DNA of 64,000 nt from positions 1-64,000 of the forward strand of contig NZ_JAMQHS010000011.1 of assembly GCF_023845585.1 (NCBI RefSeq), in the 5' to 3' direction. Below the pieces are notes generated by a model. It was not told the origin of the DNA and ran no database searches. It worked only from the letters and a program-made list of their open reading frames with translations. The translations under genes were made by a program, and so were the position numbers. Below, one piece after another: positions 17,070 through 26,033 of the stretch (position 1 is the first letter of the stretch; each line of letters opens with the position of its first letter). Origin of the DNA: Clostridium sp. CMCC3677 (GTDB lineage Bacteria > Bacillota > Clostridia > Clostridiales > Clostridiaceae).

Positions 17070-17708
17070 TTAATTCTCCTCTTTAGTTAATTCTTCTACT
17101 ATAGTATTTAAGATTAAATACATTGAAGTAGCTCCTGCATCGATATGTCCTATACTTCTTTCTCCTACATAACTCGCTCTACCTTTAGTTGCAACTATAT
17201 CTTTAGTATGTTCCATACCATTTTTAGCTGCCTCTTTAATTTCAAGTAATACTTCTTTAACAGATTTATTTTCTCCAATAGACTTTTTAGCTGCTTCAAT
17301 TGATGGTGATAAAGTATCAATCATTGTTTTTTCCCCTTCTTGACCTTTACCTCTCATCTTTATTCCACCTAAAGCCTCTTCTAAAACTTTGATAAAATCA
17401 TTTATGTCCATTTCACTTTTTTTATTGACTACCATAGCAGCTTTCATAAAAGCAGTTCCATATAACGGACCCGAAGCTCCTCCTACATTAGACACTAAAG
17501 CCATACCAGAGTTTTTAAATATATTTCCCAAATCATCTTCAGGTAAATCTTTTATTTTTTCAATAACAGCTTTAAAACCTTTGTTCATATTTAGACCATG
17601 ATCACCATCGCCTATTGCTGCATCTAATTCACTTAAATATAATTTATTTTCTTCTATAACTTTTTCTACTTTTATTAGAATGTCTTTTACTTCCTTTACT
17701 GTTACCAT
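17070..17708 (-). CDS. dhaL: Dihydroxyacetone kinase ADP-binding subunit DhaL
   Basis: Holds ADP/ATP as a permanent cofactor and phosphorylates dihydroxyacetone bound to DhaK. 212 aa, all-helical barrel. The nucleotide/Mg site is seen in AAIGDGDHGLNM (Asp34, Asp36), with GGASGPLYG and later GRASYVGERSIGHIDAGA. Its ATG lies about 27 bases behind dhaK with a clear AGGAGG. DhaL with a DhaM partner means that PEP via the PTS, not free ATP, is the phosphate source. Confidence 0.97.
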   Translation of the reverse strand: MVTVKEVKDILIKVEKVIEENKLYLSELDAAIGDGDHGLNMNKGFKAVIEKIKDLPEDDLGNIFKNSGMALVSNVGGASGPLYGTAFMKAAMVVNKKSEMDINDFIKVLEEALGGIKMRGKGQEGEKTMIDTLSPSIEAAKKSIGENKSVKEVLLEIKEAAKNGMEHTKDIVATKGRASYVGERSIGHIDAGATSMYLILNTIVEELTKEEN

Positions 17709-17735
17709 AATTAACCCTCCTCTAATATGATGATA

Positions 17736-18731
17736 CTAAATAACCTTAAATCCTGGAGTATCAGCTTTTGCATCAAGTAATTCTTTAAGTTCACTATCAA
17801 GTTTTAGTACTGAAACAGAACATCCTGCCATTTCTAGTGAAGTCATAAATTCTCCAACAAAAGTTTTATGAATACTTATTCCTTTATCTTTCAATAATTG
17901 ATTTATTTTTTTATTTACAATATATAATTCCATATAAGGTGTTGATCCTAATCCATTTATCATAACAGCTACTTCATCACCACTTGAAATTTCTATATCT
18001 TCTAGAATTTTACCTAATAAATGTTCTGCAACCTGATCTGCAGTTGATATTTTTTCTCTATGAGTTCCTGGTTCTCCATGAATACCCATACCAATTTCTA
18101 TTTCATCTTCTCCTAAAGTGAAGTTAGCTTTACCTGCTGCTGGTACTATACAAGATGATAAAGACATTCCCATACTTCTAACGTTTTCAATTACCTTTTC
18201 AGCAACACTTTTTACTTCTTCTAAATTTCCACCAGCTTCAGCCTTAGCTCCAGATAATTTATGAACAAATACTGTTCCTGCAATACCTCTTCTTCCAGCT
18301 GTATATAAACTATTTTCAACTGCTACATCATCATTAACTATAACTTGTTCTACCTTTATACCTTCCATTTCAGCCATTTCCTTTGCCATTTCAAAGTTCA
18401 TAACATCTCCAGTATAATTTTTTATAACAAGAAGAACTCCATTTCCATTGTCAGTTGCTTTAATTGCTTCATACACTTGATCAGGAGTAGGTGATGTAAA
18501 TACTTCTCCACAAACTGCGCCATCTAACATTCCGAAGCCAACATATCCTCCATGTGCTGGCTCATGTCCACTACCGCCACCACTAACTATTGCGACTTTA
18601 TTTTCTGTTTTTTCACTTCTTACTAATACATTAGCATTATCCAATTTTTTTAAATACTCTGGATGTGCTGCCACAATACCTTCTAACATATCTGATAAAA
18701 CATTATCTGGATTATTTATTAACTTCTTCAT
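17736..18731 (-). CDS. dhaK: Dihydroxyacetone kinase substrate-binding subunit DhaK
   Basis: Binds dihydroxyacetone covalently as a hemiaminal through a His; the product is dihydroxyacetone phosphate, which enters glycolysis. 331 aa, normal. The covalent His is H218 in IGMGIHGEPG. GGGSGHEPAHGGYVG (51-65) is the substrate-site loop. RBS AGGAGG before the ATG. It is separated from glpF by a 97-base gap holding a 10-bp hairpin. In this setting dihydroxyacetone would come from glycerol through a glycerol dehydrogenase encoded elsewhere. Confidence 0.97.
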   Translation of the reverse strand: MKKLINNPDNVLSDMLEGIVAAHPEYLKKLDNANVLVRSEKTENKVAIVSGGGSGHEPAHGGYVGFGMLDGAVCGEVFTSPTPDQVYEAIKATDNGNGVLLVIKNYTGDVMNFEMAKEMAEMEGIKVEQVIVNDDVAVENSLYTAGRRGIAGTVFVHKLSGAKAEAGGNLEEVKSVAEKVIENVRSMGMSLSSCIVPAAGKANFTLGEDEIEIGMGIHGEPGTHREKISTADQVAEHLLGKILEDIEISSGDEVAVMINGLGSTPYMELYIVNKKINQLLKDKGISIHKTFVGEFMTSLEMAGCSVSVLKLDSELKELLDAKADTPGFKVI

Positions 18732-18760
18732 TATTAAACGCCTCCTAAATATATAATTTT

Positions 18761-18791
18761 AGGCCTTGCTAGAATTTATCCAGCAAGACCT
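18761..18791 (-). other. Intercistronic hairpin between glpF and dhaK
   Basis: A 10-bp stem with one G-U pair (AGGTCTTGCT/AGCAAGGCCT on the minus strand), not followed by a T tract on that strand. It could stabilise or process the mRNA, or slow ribosomes between glpF and dhaK. Confidence 0.5.
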
Positions 18792-18828
18792 TTGATTTTA
18801 TTTTAACTTTATAATAATAGCTATTTAA

Positions 18829-19533
18829 TTAAACAATTGCTTGCCATAAGAAAGCACCGATTAAACCACCAACTATTGGAGCTACTACTGGAATCCAAGA
18901 ATATCCCCAGTCTGAATCTCTTTTGTCTGGTATAGGTAAAATAGCATGTGCTATTCTTGGTGATAAATCTCTACAAGGGTTAATTGCATATCCTGTAGGA
19001 CCACCTAAACTTAAACCTATTACAAAGATTAATCCACCAACACATAATGTGTTAAGTCCTGGTGCCATTTGAACAGCGCCTAATCCTAATATACCAAATA
19101 CTAACATGAATGTTCCAATAAGCTCACCCATGAAGTTTATTCCAGTATTTCTTATTACTGGAGCTGTACAAAATACTGCTAATTTGCCATCTTTGTCATC
19201 AGTTGCTTTAAATTGATCATAGTACATAATAAATACTAATATAGCTCCTAGGAAAGCTCCTAAGAATTCACCTGCAAAATATTCTGGAACCACTGACCAT
19301 GGAATAGTTCCGATTGCAGCAAGTGCTACTGTTAATGCTGGATTAAAGTGAGCTCCACTGTATCCTCCAAACATTAATGCTGGAATAGCAACAGCTAGTG
19401 CCCAACCAGTTGTAATAACTATCCAACCTGCTCCTGTACCCTTTGAATCCTTTAAAACAACGTTTGCAACAACGCCATCTCCTAGAAGGATAAGTAACAT
19501 TGACCCGATTAATTCAGCCATAAAAATTGACAT
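18829..19533 (-). CDS. glpF: Glycerol uptake facilitator (aquaglyceroporin)
   Basis: Membrane channel for glycerol and small polyols. 234 aa with six hydrophobic segments and two half-helices. The first pore motif is normal (FNPA, residues 64-66 NPA). The second is NPC-RD (185-189) instead of NPA-RD. The Arg and Asp that follow, typical of glycerol facilitators rather than water channels, are kept. First gene of the glpF-dhaKLM unit, 50 bases downstream of a sigma-54 promoter. No glpK is nearby. Confidence 0.95.
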   Translation of the reverse strand: MSIFMAELIGSMLLILLGDGVVANVVLKDSKGTGAGWIVITTGWALAVAIPALMFGGYSGAHFNPALTVALAAIGTIPWSVVPEYFAGEFLGAFLGAILVFIMYYDQFKATDDKDGKLAVFCTAPVIRNTGINFMGELIGTFMLVFGILGLGAVQMAPGLNTLCVGGLIFVIGLSLGGPTGYAINPCRDLSPRIAHAILPIPDKRDSDWGYSWIPVVAPIVGGLIGAFLWQAIV

Positions 19534-19582
19534 AAATAATACCTCCCATTTTATAAATTATTTATTTACACTTATATTAGTA

Positions 19583-19597
19583 GCAATAATCATGCCA
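19583..19597 (-). promoter_or_regulatory. Sigma-54 promoter of glpF-dhaKLM
   Basis: TGGCATGATTATTGC on the minus strand matches the -24/-12 consensus TGGCACG-N4-TTGC with a single mismatch and correct spacing. It lies 50 bases before the glpF ATG. The gene immediately upstream on the same strand encodes a sigma-54 activator, which fits. Confidence 0.88.
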
Positions 19598-19660
19598 AAA
19601 TATTCTAATTGTTACATTTAGGACAAACAGTACCTTTACACAATATTTCATCATTATATA

Positions 19661-19732
19661 CATTGGTGTTTTTTCATAATATTGGTCAAAATTCCCAAGT
19701 GAAAACGTTTATATTGCGCTTTTTTACCAATA
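19661..19732. promoter_or_regulatory. Candidate activator sites and cre box upstream of glpF
   Basis: ATTGGT occurs at 19662-19667 and 19681-19686 and inverted as ACCAAT at 19726-19731, placed 65-145 bases upstream of the sigma-54 promoter as enhancer sites usually are. Between them TGAAAACGTTTATA (19700-19713) matches the CcpA cre consensus at all but one position. The activator assignment is inference; the cre match is strong. Confidence 0.6.
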
Positions 19733-19933
19733 AATTATATTTTTTGCACTTATATTTATTCCAATAATCTGTATTTAAAATCTATTAATCGCACTTATTT
19801 CATATCATTAAAACTTTTTCTAACTAATACACTGCTAATATTATAACCTATCAATACTTTTATAGAAGATTTATTCTGAAATTGTTACAATATCTTTACA
19901 ATTTTAATACATTTATGGTTCACAGATATAAAT

Positions 19934-21340
19934 TTATTTTCTTCTCCAATTAACTGTTTTTTCTATTCCAAATTCCTTAGCCTTTGCTGCTATTGTCTTA
20001 TGATTTAACCCTAATATTTTACCTGCTGCATTAAAACTACCATACTTTCTCAATGCTTTTTCTATTATCATCTTTTCATATGTTTTCATTGGCAATACTT
20101 CATCTAATTCTTGAATCGTATTTAAAATTTCATTTTTAGAAGATCCTCTAAAATCGTTCTCAGTAAATATTTTAATATTATTTTTACTTTCTTTTTGTGT
20201 TGCTTCATTTATATACAAAGGTATATCTTTTATAGTAATAATTTCACTTTCATTTAAAGCTAATATTCTTTCTATTACATTTTCTAACTCTCTGACATTA
20301 CCATTCCATGAATAATTCATAAATATATTAATTACATCTTTTGAAAATTGCTTATGTTCTCCTGTTTTTTGAAATTTATTAATAAAATGATTAACTAACA
20401 TAGGAATATCCTCTGATCTATCCTTTAAGCAAGGAATTAATACTGGAATAACATTTAATCTATAATATAAATCTTCTCTAAATTCACCTGACTTAACCAT
20501 TTCTTCTAAATTTCTGTGTGTTGCTGCTATAACTCTAACATCCACCTTTATAGTTTCTTCCCCACCAACTCTTTGAAATTCTTTATATTGCAATACTCTT
20601 AAAATTTTAGCTTGAGTATTTTTATCCATTTCACCTATTTCATCAAGAAATATAGTTCCATTGTTCGCTAATTCAAATTTCCCTAATTTTCTTTTTATAG
20701 CACCAGTAAATGAACCTTTTTCATGTCCAAATAATTCACTTTCTATTAAATTTTCTGGTATAGCTGCACAATTAACGCGTACAAATGGGCCTTTTTTGCG
20801 ATTACTTGCATTATGAATTCCTTCTGCAATCAATTCTTTACCAGTACCACTTTCCCCTCTGATAAGTACTGTTGCAGAACTTTTAGCTGATTTAGTCGCT
20901 AAATTTAATATATCTAAAATTTTATTACTTTTTCCTATAAATTTATTAAATGCCTTATCAGGTTTATTGGAAATACTAACCTCATTATCATTTAATTTAT
21001 TGTTAATTACTAAACCATAAGTATTGTATATATTAATATCCTCTAAAAGATTATCTTCATTAATATAACTTTCTAATAACACTTCTATATTTTTAAATAC
21101 TAATTCTAAGTCATTACTTCCATCTATTATTAAAGTTAATTCCTTCGCTTCTGATATGTTTAAAAGTATATAACCTAATATTATTGTAGCTGGAATTTCT
21201 CCTCTCTCTTTAATATCGAGAATTATTTTAACATTATATGTTTCTTCTAAATCAAAAATTTTTTTTATAATAAATACTACTACTTCAAAATCTAAATACT
21301 TTTTGTTATTGTCAATTTTTATTTTCCTAACAATTCTCAT
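19934..21340 (-). CDS. Sigma-54 activator with HPr-like N-terminal domain
   Basis: Enhancer-binding AAA+ activator, 468 aa. Residues 1-95 follow the beta-alpha-beta-beta-alpha-beta-alpha order and hydrophobic pattern of HPr (for example ATIILGYILLNISEAKELTL then IIDGSNDLELVFKNIEVLL), but without the phosphorylatable His and without the AKS serine. Residues 135-365 are the AAA+ core: Walker A GESGTGKE (162-169), GSFTGA loop (209-214) that contacts sigma-54, Walker B FLDEIGE. A Fis-type HTH (about 425-468) binds DNA. It lies directly upstream of the glpF sigma-54 promoter on the same strand, so glycerol/DHA control is the likely job. The sensed signal is unknown. Confidence 0.9.
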   Translation of the reverse strand: MRIVRKIKIDNNKKYLDFEVVVFIIKKIFDLEETYNVKIILDIKERGEIPATIILGYILLNISEAKELTLIIDGSNDLELVFKNIEVLLESYINEDNLLEDINIYNTYGLVINNKLNDNEVSISNKPDKAFNKFIGKSNKILDILNLATKSAKSSATVLIRGESGTGKELIAEGIHNASNRKKGPFVRVNCAAIPENLIESELFGHEKGSFTGAIKRKLGKFELANNGTIFLDEIGEMDKNTQAKILRVLQYKEFQRVGGEETIKVDVRVIAATHRNLEEMVKSGEFREDLYYRLNVIPVLIPCLKDRSEDIPMLVNHFINKFQKTGEHKQFSKDVINIFMNYSWNGNVRELENVIERILALNESEIITIKDIPLYINEATQKESKNNIKIFTENDFRGSSKNEILNTIQELDEVLPMKTYEKMIIEKALRKYGSFNAAGKILGLNHKTIAAKAKEFGIEKTVNWRRK

Positions 21341-21446
21341 GCATACACCTCTAATCTATAAGTAATCTTTAAATATATTCTTTTGAAAATAAAAATACTA
21401 TAACTCCTATTGTTACTGGAATTGAAATAATATCTAATTATATAAA

Positions 21447-21486
21447 GAAACTATTAAGTTAAAATTCACTTAATAGTTTCTTTTTT
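21447..21486 (-). terminator. Terminator after the aminopeptidase P gene
   Basis: Perfect 12-bp stem GAAACTATTAAG/CTTAATAGTTTC (21447-21458, 21469-21480), with T-rich sequence on both sides. It follows the aminopeptidase stop by about 20 bases. Confidence 0.85.
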
Positions 21487-21498
21487 AACTATTTAAAT

Positions 21499-23274
21499 TT
21501 ATATTTCTCTAGTTGCATTCTTAAGAAAGTTCTTTTCTTCATCATTTAAATAATGACTTAACTTAGCATAAGTTTCTGCATGGTAATTATTTAACCATTT
21601 TTTTTCTGCTTCTGTTAATAATGATTCATCTATACCTTCTAAATCTATTGGACAATATGACATTACTTCGAATTTGTAAAATTCTCCACCATCATTGGTC
21701 TCTATGTCATTAGCTACTAACATTACATTTTCAGTACGTATTCCATGCTTTCCTTCTTTATATACTCCTGGTTCATTTGTTAATATCATTCCGGGTTCTA
21801 AAACTACAGTGTTAGGGACTGGTCTTATTGATTGTGGTCCTTCATGAACACTTAGGAAAAATCCTACTCCATGTCCTGTTCCACATTTATAATCCATACC
21901 TTCATCCCATAAAATAGTTCTTGCTAATACATCCAAGTTTGAACCTGTTGTTCCTTTTAAGAATTTTGCTTTCATAAGATTTATATGAGATTTTAAAACT
22001 AAAGTAAAATCTTTTTTTTCTTCATCTGTTAGTTTTCCTAAAATAAAGCTTCTAGTTATATCTGTAGTTCCATCTAAATATTGTCCACCAGAATCAACCA
22101 AAAGTATTCCTTCTGGTTTTAATTCATAAGCACTTTCCTTTGTAGCTGAATAATGCATCATAGCTGCATGTTCTTTATATCCTGCAATAGTTCCAAAACT
22201 TTCTTCTACAAAAAGATCACCTTTGCTTCTTAATTCTAATAACTTCTCCGATACAGTAAGTTCTGTTATGTTTTCTTTTCCTACATTTTCTTTAAGCCAT
22301 TTTAAAAATCTAACCATAGCTACACCATCTTTTATTTGGCATTTTCTAAGATTTTCTATTTCAACACTATTTTTTATAGCCTTTAATTTTGTTGTTATAT
22401 TTTCTTCTTCTATTACTTTTACATCATCATTTATTAATGTATATATATAAGCACTTACTTTATTAGAATCTACTATAACGCTATCTTTTATTTCTTTAGC
22501 ATTTTCAAATATTTTATTATATTCTTCTACCTTAATACCTTCATTGTTTAACTTTATTTCATCTTCATTTGATAGTTTATTTTTATCTATATATAATGTA
22601 GCTTTTTCTTCACTCACTATTGCATAAGCTAATGCAACTGGAGTATCTTTTACATCATTTCCTCTTATATTGTAAAGCCAAGCAATGTCATCTAATGAAG
22701 ATATAATATATGAATCTCCACCAATTCTTTTCATTTCAGCTCTAACTTCTTGAATCTTTTCTTTTGCTGATTTACCACAATATTTTACATCATGTAAAAA
22801 AGCTTTTTCTTTAGGTAGTTGTGGTTTATCAGTCCATATTTCTTGAATCAAGTCTTTGTCCATCACTATATTTATATCTTTTTTATCTTTTATTTTCTTA
22901 AATTCTTTATATTCATTTATAGAAAATAGTCTTCCATCAAAACTCAAGGTTTCTCCTGATTTCATATTCTCCATTAACCATTCATTTAATGTTGGCCATC
23001 CTGGTATTCTCATTTTATATAATTCAATTCCTGAATCTTTTAATTGTTGCTCAGCTTGAATAAAATATCTACCATCCGTCCAAAGAATTCCTTTTTCTCT
23101 TCCTATTAAAGCTGTTCCTGCTGAGCCAGTAAATCCTGTTATGTATGCTCTTGATTTAAAATGTTCAGCTACGTATTCGCTTTGGTGAAAATCACCACTA
23201 GGAACTACATAGTAATCTATATTTTCATTTTTCATTATTTCTCTTAATTTTTGTATTTTTTCAAAAGTTCTCAT
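21499..23274 (-). CDS. Xaa-Pro aminopeptidase P family protein
   Basis: Cytosolic M24B metallopeptidase that removes an N-terminal residue before Pro. About 591 aa, the long eukaryote-like form with two creatinase N-domains followed by a pita-bread catalytic domain and a C-terminal extension. Dimetal ligands are in DSGGQYLDGTTDITR, GTGHGVGFF, TNEPGVY and GIRTENV. Two ATG codons compete. The first lies only two bases after AAAGG, so the one three codons later (23272-23274) is preferred. It stands alone between terminators. Confidence 0.93.
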   Translation of the reverse strand: MRTFEKIQKLREIMKNENIDYYVVPSGDFHQSEYVAEHFKSRAYITGFTGSAGTALIGREKGILWTDGRYFIQAEQQLKDSGIELYKMRIPGWPTLNEWLMENMKSGETLSFDGRLFSINEYKEFKKIKDKKDINIVMDKDLIQEIWTDKPQLPKEKAFLHDVKYCGKSAKEKIQEVRAEMKRIGGDSYIISSLDDIAWLYNIRGNDVKDTPVALAYAIVSEEKATLYIDKNKLSNEDEIKLNNEGIKVEEYNKIFENAKEIKDSVIVDSNKVSAYIYTLINDDVKVIEEENITTKLKAIKNSVEIENLRKCQIKDGVAMVRFLKWLKENVGKENITELTVSEKLLELRSKGDLFVEESFGTIAGYKEHAAMMHYSATKESAYELKPEGILLVDSGGQYLDGTTDITRSFILGKLTDEEKKDFTLVLKSHINLMKAKFLKGTTGSNLDVLARTILWDEGMDYKCGTGHGVGFFLSVHEGPQSIRPVPNTVVLEPGMILTNEPGVYKEGKHGIRTENVMLVANDIETNDGGEFYKFEVMSYCPIDLEGIDESLLTEAEKKWLNNYHAETYAKLSHYLNDEEKNFLKNATREI

Positions 23275-23324
23275 ATAATTCATTACCTTTCTCTAAATAA
23301 TTTAACCCATATTTATAAAATAAA

Positions 23325-23357
23325 AATAAGATACCAACTATTCTTGATATCTTATTA
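23325..23357 (-). terminator. Terminator after the ABC1/UbiB gene
   Basis: AATAAGATA/TATCTTATT stem followed on the minus strand by TTTATTTTAT, past the stop of the kinase-like gene at 23396. Confidence 0.75.
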
Positions 23358-23395
23358 ATTATATCACAATTTAAATATATTCTTTATTATAAATA

Positions 23396-25006
23396 TTATT
23401 GTTTCATATTAAAACGCCAATATTTTATCATATTTATTAAAAGTATTAATGCAAAAATAGTTGAAATGCTATAGCCAACAACACCAATTAATGATACTCC
23501 ATTATACTTAGGTCCTACATTTTTAGTTATTACTAGAGATGAACCTATAATTAATGACGCTATCAATAATCCTGTTATCATCCTATTTACCATTTTATTT
23601 AGCTCCTGAAATATATAATTTTTATCTTGTACTATGAGTTGTAATTTAGCTTCTCCTAAAGACATTTTAGTTAATAACTCTGATACTTTAGAGGGTATCC
23701 TAATACCATCCCTTCCAAATGAATATAGTGATACTATTAGTTCTTCACTTGTAAGAATGTCAAATATTATATCCTTGTTTTTTGCTTTTATAAAAGATAT
23801 TATAACATCTATAATTTCTAGCTCAGGATCTATTTCAGCTATAACCCCTTCTAATATTACTACTCCTCTTATTAGTGATACTAATTCTCTTGGCAACTGT
23901 AAATTGCTTTCCTTTGTTAAATAAAATATCTCCTGTAATAATACAGATATTTTTATATTCTTTATTGATGTAGTTAGATATGTATCAAACATATATGATA
24001 CTCCATCATATAAATGCATTTTATTTACTTTTCCCTTTTTTATTGAAACCGCTAATATATATTCTATAAGTTTTTCCTTATCTCTAGTTGCTATAGCTAA
24101 CATCATTGAATTTAAAGTTTTCTTCGTACTATCATTCAATTGCCCTACAATGCCAAAGTCAATAAAACAAATTTTACCGCAATTTATTAATAAATTTCCC
24201 GGATGAGGGTCTCCATGAAAAAAGCCATCTTTAAATACTTGCTTACAATAAGATAATGCTAATTTTTTTGCAATATCTTTATTATCATATCCTTCATCTT
24301 TAATTCTTTGTAAATCATTTATTTTAAATCCCTCTATTTTTTCTAATACTAGTACTTTGCTGCTTAATAATTCCTTTACTATATAAGGTGCATAAATAGG
24401 TACAATATTTTTATTGTTAAGCCTAAATTTTTCAATATTTTTTCCTTCTAAAATAAAATTTAATTCTTCTTCTGCAGTCATTTTCAATTCTCTCAAAGCC
24501 TCTATAGGATCAATGGGTAAAGTAATTTTTGTTTTAGTAAATTTAAATATTCTCATTAAGATAGCTATATCCAAATGTATTTTTTCATAGATGTCTGGTC
24601 TTTGTATTTTTATAACTACCTTTCTTCCATCTTTTAATACACCATCATAAACTTGAGCTATAGATGCAGATGCTATTGGAATCACATTAATATTTTCAAA
24701 ATATTCTTCTAAGGAGATATTTAATGAGCTTTCTAGAACAGATTTCATTACCTCAAAATCTTCTTGTGGAGCAGAATCTTGTAATTTTACTAATTCATCT
24801 ATATACTCCTTAGGAAGTATATCTGGTCTTGTACTCATTATTTGACCTAGTTTAATGAATGTTGGTCCAAGTTCCTCAAATGCATTTCTTAAATTCGTAG
24901 GAGATTTCTTATATTCAACTTGTTTGCTGTCAAATATATATCCAAAACCATAACTTGCAAAAACCTTTATTATTTTTTTAAATCTCTCTGAAGATTGATT
25001 AGCCAC
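23396..25006 (-). CDS. ABC1/UbiB family atypical kinase
   Basis: 536 aa. Members bind ATP and influence isoprenoid/quinone metabolism in aerobes; the role in clostridia is unknown. The family KxGQ motif (KLGQIMSTRPD, 52-62), Ala-rich loop ASASIAQVYDG (112-122), catalytic Lys in VVIKIQRP, catalytic FHGDPHPGN and FIDFG are intact. Two C-terminal hydrophobic segments anchor it in the membrane. GTG start after AAGGAGGAG. The next gene upstream is a phasin-like coiled-coil protein, a recurrent clostridial pairing. An organism without quinones keeping all catalytic residues suggests another lipid substrate, which is inference. Confidence 0.93.
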   Translation of the reverse strand: MANQSSERFKKIIKVFASYGFGYIFDSKQVEYKKSPTNLRNAFEELGPTFIKLGQIMSTRPDILPKEYIDELVKLQDSAPQEDFEVMKSVLESSLNISLEEYFENINVIPIASASIAQVYDGVLKDGRKVVIKIQRPDIYEKIHLDIAILMRIFKFTKTKITLPIDPIEALRELKMTAEEELNFILEGKNIEKFRLNNKNIVPIYAPYIVKELLSSKVLVLEKIEGFKINDLQRIKDEGYDNKDIAKKLALSYCKQVFKDGFFHGDPHPGNLLINCGKICFIDFGIVGQLNDSTKKTLNSMMLAIATRDKEKLIEYILAVSIKKGKVNKMHLYDGVSYMFDTYLTTSIKNIKISVLLQEIFYLTKESNLQLPRELVSLIRGVVILEGVIAEIDPELEIIDVIISFIKAKNKDIIFDILTSEELIVSLYSFGRDGIRIPSKVSELLTKMSLGEAKLQLIVQDKNYIFQELNKMVNRMITGLLIASLIIGSSLVITKNVGPKYNGVSLIGVVGYSISTIFALILLINMIKYWRFNMKQ

Positions 25007-25054
25007 AGATTCTCTCCTCCTTAGAAGAATAATTTCTTATTTAAAATAGAACCT

Positions 25055-25390
25055 TTATTTATCTTTTAATTTTTCTTCTATATTGCTGATTCTATCTTTT
25101 AGTTCATTAAATTCTTCTTTCGTAATAAAATCAAATTCTTGAAGTATGTCATAAATATCATCTTTAGTTAATGGTTTAATTTCATTAATTTTTTCATTAG
25201 CCTTAGATTTTACATTATCTTTTTTTTCTTTTATCTCCCTTTTTAATTCTTCTGAAAGTTCTTTGCCTTCTTCTATTGTTACTTTGCCTTTTTCAACTAA
25301 TGTATTTATAACTTCATTAGCTTTTTCATAAGTCATAGTTGTTGCTCCAACCATAGCGACAAACAAATTTCTTGCTTCTTTAATCAACAA
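25055..25390 (-). CDS. Phasin-like coiled-coil protein
   Basis: About 111 aa, rich in Lys and Glu and almost wholly helical, with a short hydrophobic N-terminal helix (LFVAMVGATTM) and a C-terminal heptad stretch (EEFNELKDRISNIEEKL). It resembles the PhaF/phasin-like family. AGGAGA directly abuts an ATG at 25396, so a TTG two codons later (25390) or the next TTG is the more likely start. It is 48 bases upstream of the UbiB-type kinase and probably co-transcribed. Function unknown; scaffolding of the kinase at the membrane is a guess. Confidence 0.75.
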   Translation of the reverse strand: MLIKEARNLFVAMVGATTMTYEKANEVINTLVEKGKVTIEEGKELSEELKREIKEKKDNVKSKANEKINEIKPLTKDDIYDILQEFDFITKEEFNELKDRISNIEEKLKDK

Positions 25391-25490
25391 AATCATCTCC
25401 TAAAATATATGTTTAATATATACTATTAAATTAAGTTATGAATGGGAATTAATATTAATTAAATCTTATTATATGTTTAATTTATAAATT

Positions 25491-26018
25491 TTATTTAATT
25501 AGGAATAAATTAACCATTAAAACTGCCATTATTATAGCTGTTAAATCAGCAAAAATAGCTGCCCATAATGTATGTCTTATTTTCTTTACTTTTACAGCGC
25601 CAAAGTAAACTGTAATGGTATAAAAAATAGTTTCTGTTGTGCCCATTACAACTGAAGAAATTAATCCTATTTTAGTGTCAGCTCCAAAACTTTTTATGAT
25701 ATCTGTAAACACTCCTATAGCTCCACTGCCTGAAAGTGGCTTTATAATTATTAATGGTATTATTTCTTTAGGTAATCCTATTAAATTTCCTATTGGTGCA
25801 ATTAAATTATTTAAAACATCTAATAAATTAGATTCTTTAAAAATTTGCACTGCTATAATCATAGCTAATAAAGCTGGAAATATTCTTAGGCATACATTTA
25901 AGCCTTCTTTAGCACCCTCTATAAACCATTCATAAACCTTACGCCCCTCTATCATCCCATAACTTATAATTAATAAAAAAATTATAGGAATTATACTTTT
26001 ACTCAAATAATTAAGCAT
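25491..26018 (-). CDS. spmB: Spore maturation protein B
   Basis: Integral membrane protein of the nucleoside-recognition (Gate) family, needed with SpmA for full spore-core dehydration and heat resistance in Bacillus and Clostridium perfringens. 175 aa with about four or five hydrophobic segments. The family segments FPALLAMIIAVQIF, KPLSGSGAIGV and MGTTETIFYTITVYFG are intact. It follows spmA by about 15 bases in the usual spmA-spmB order. Confidence 0.95.
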   Translation of the reverse strand: MLNYLSKSIIPIIFLLIISYGMIEGRKVYEWFIEGAKEGLNVCLRIFPALLAMIIAVQIFKESNLLDVLNNLIAPIGNLIGLPKEIIPLIIIKPLSGSGAIGVFTDIIKSFGADTKIGLISSVVMGTTETIFYTITVYFGAVKVKKIRHTLWAAIFADLTAIIMAVLMVNLFLIK

Positions 26019-26033
26019 ATATCATCAGCTCCC

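Noticed and set aside
19934..19950. Regulator gene considered as divergent to glpF
   Set aside because: Both are on the minus strand; the regulator is upstream in the same direction, with its own unit and 400 bases between.
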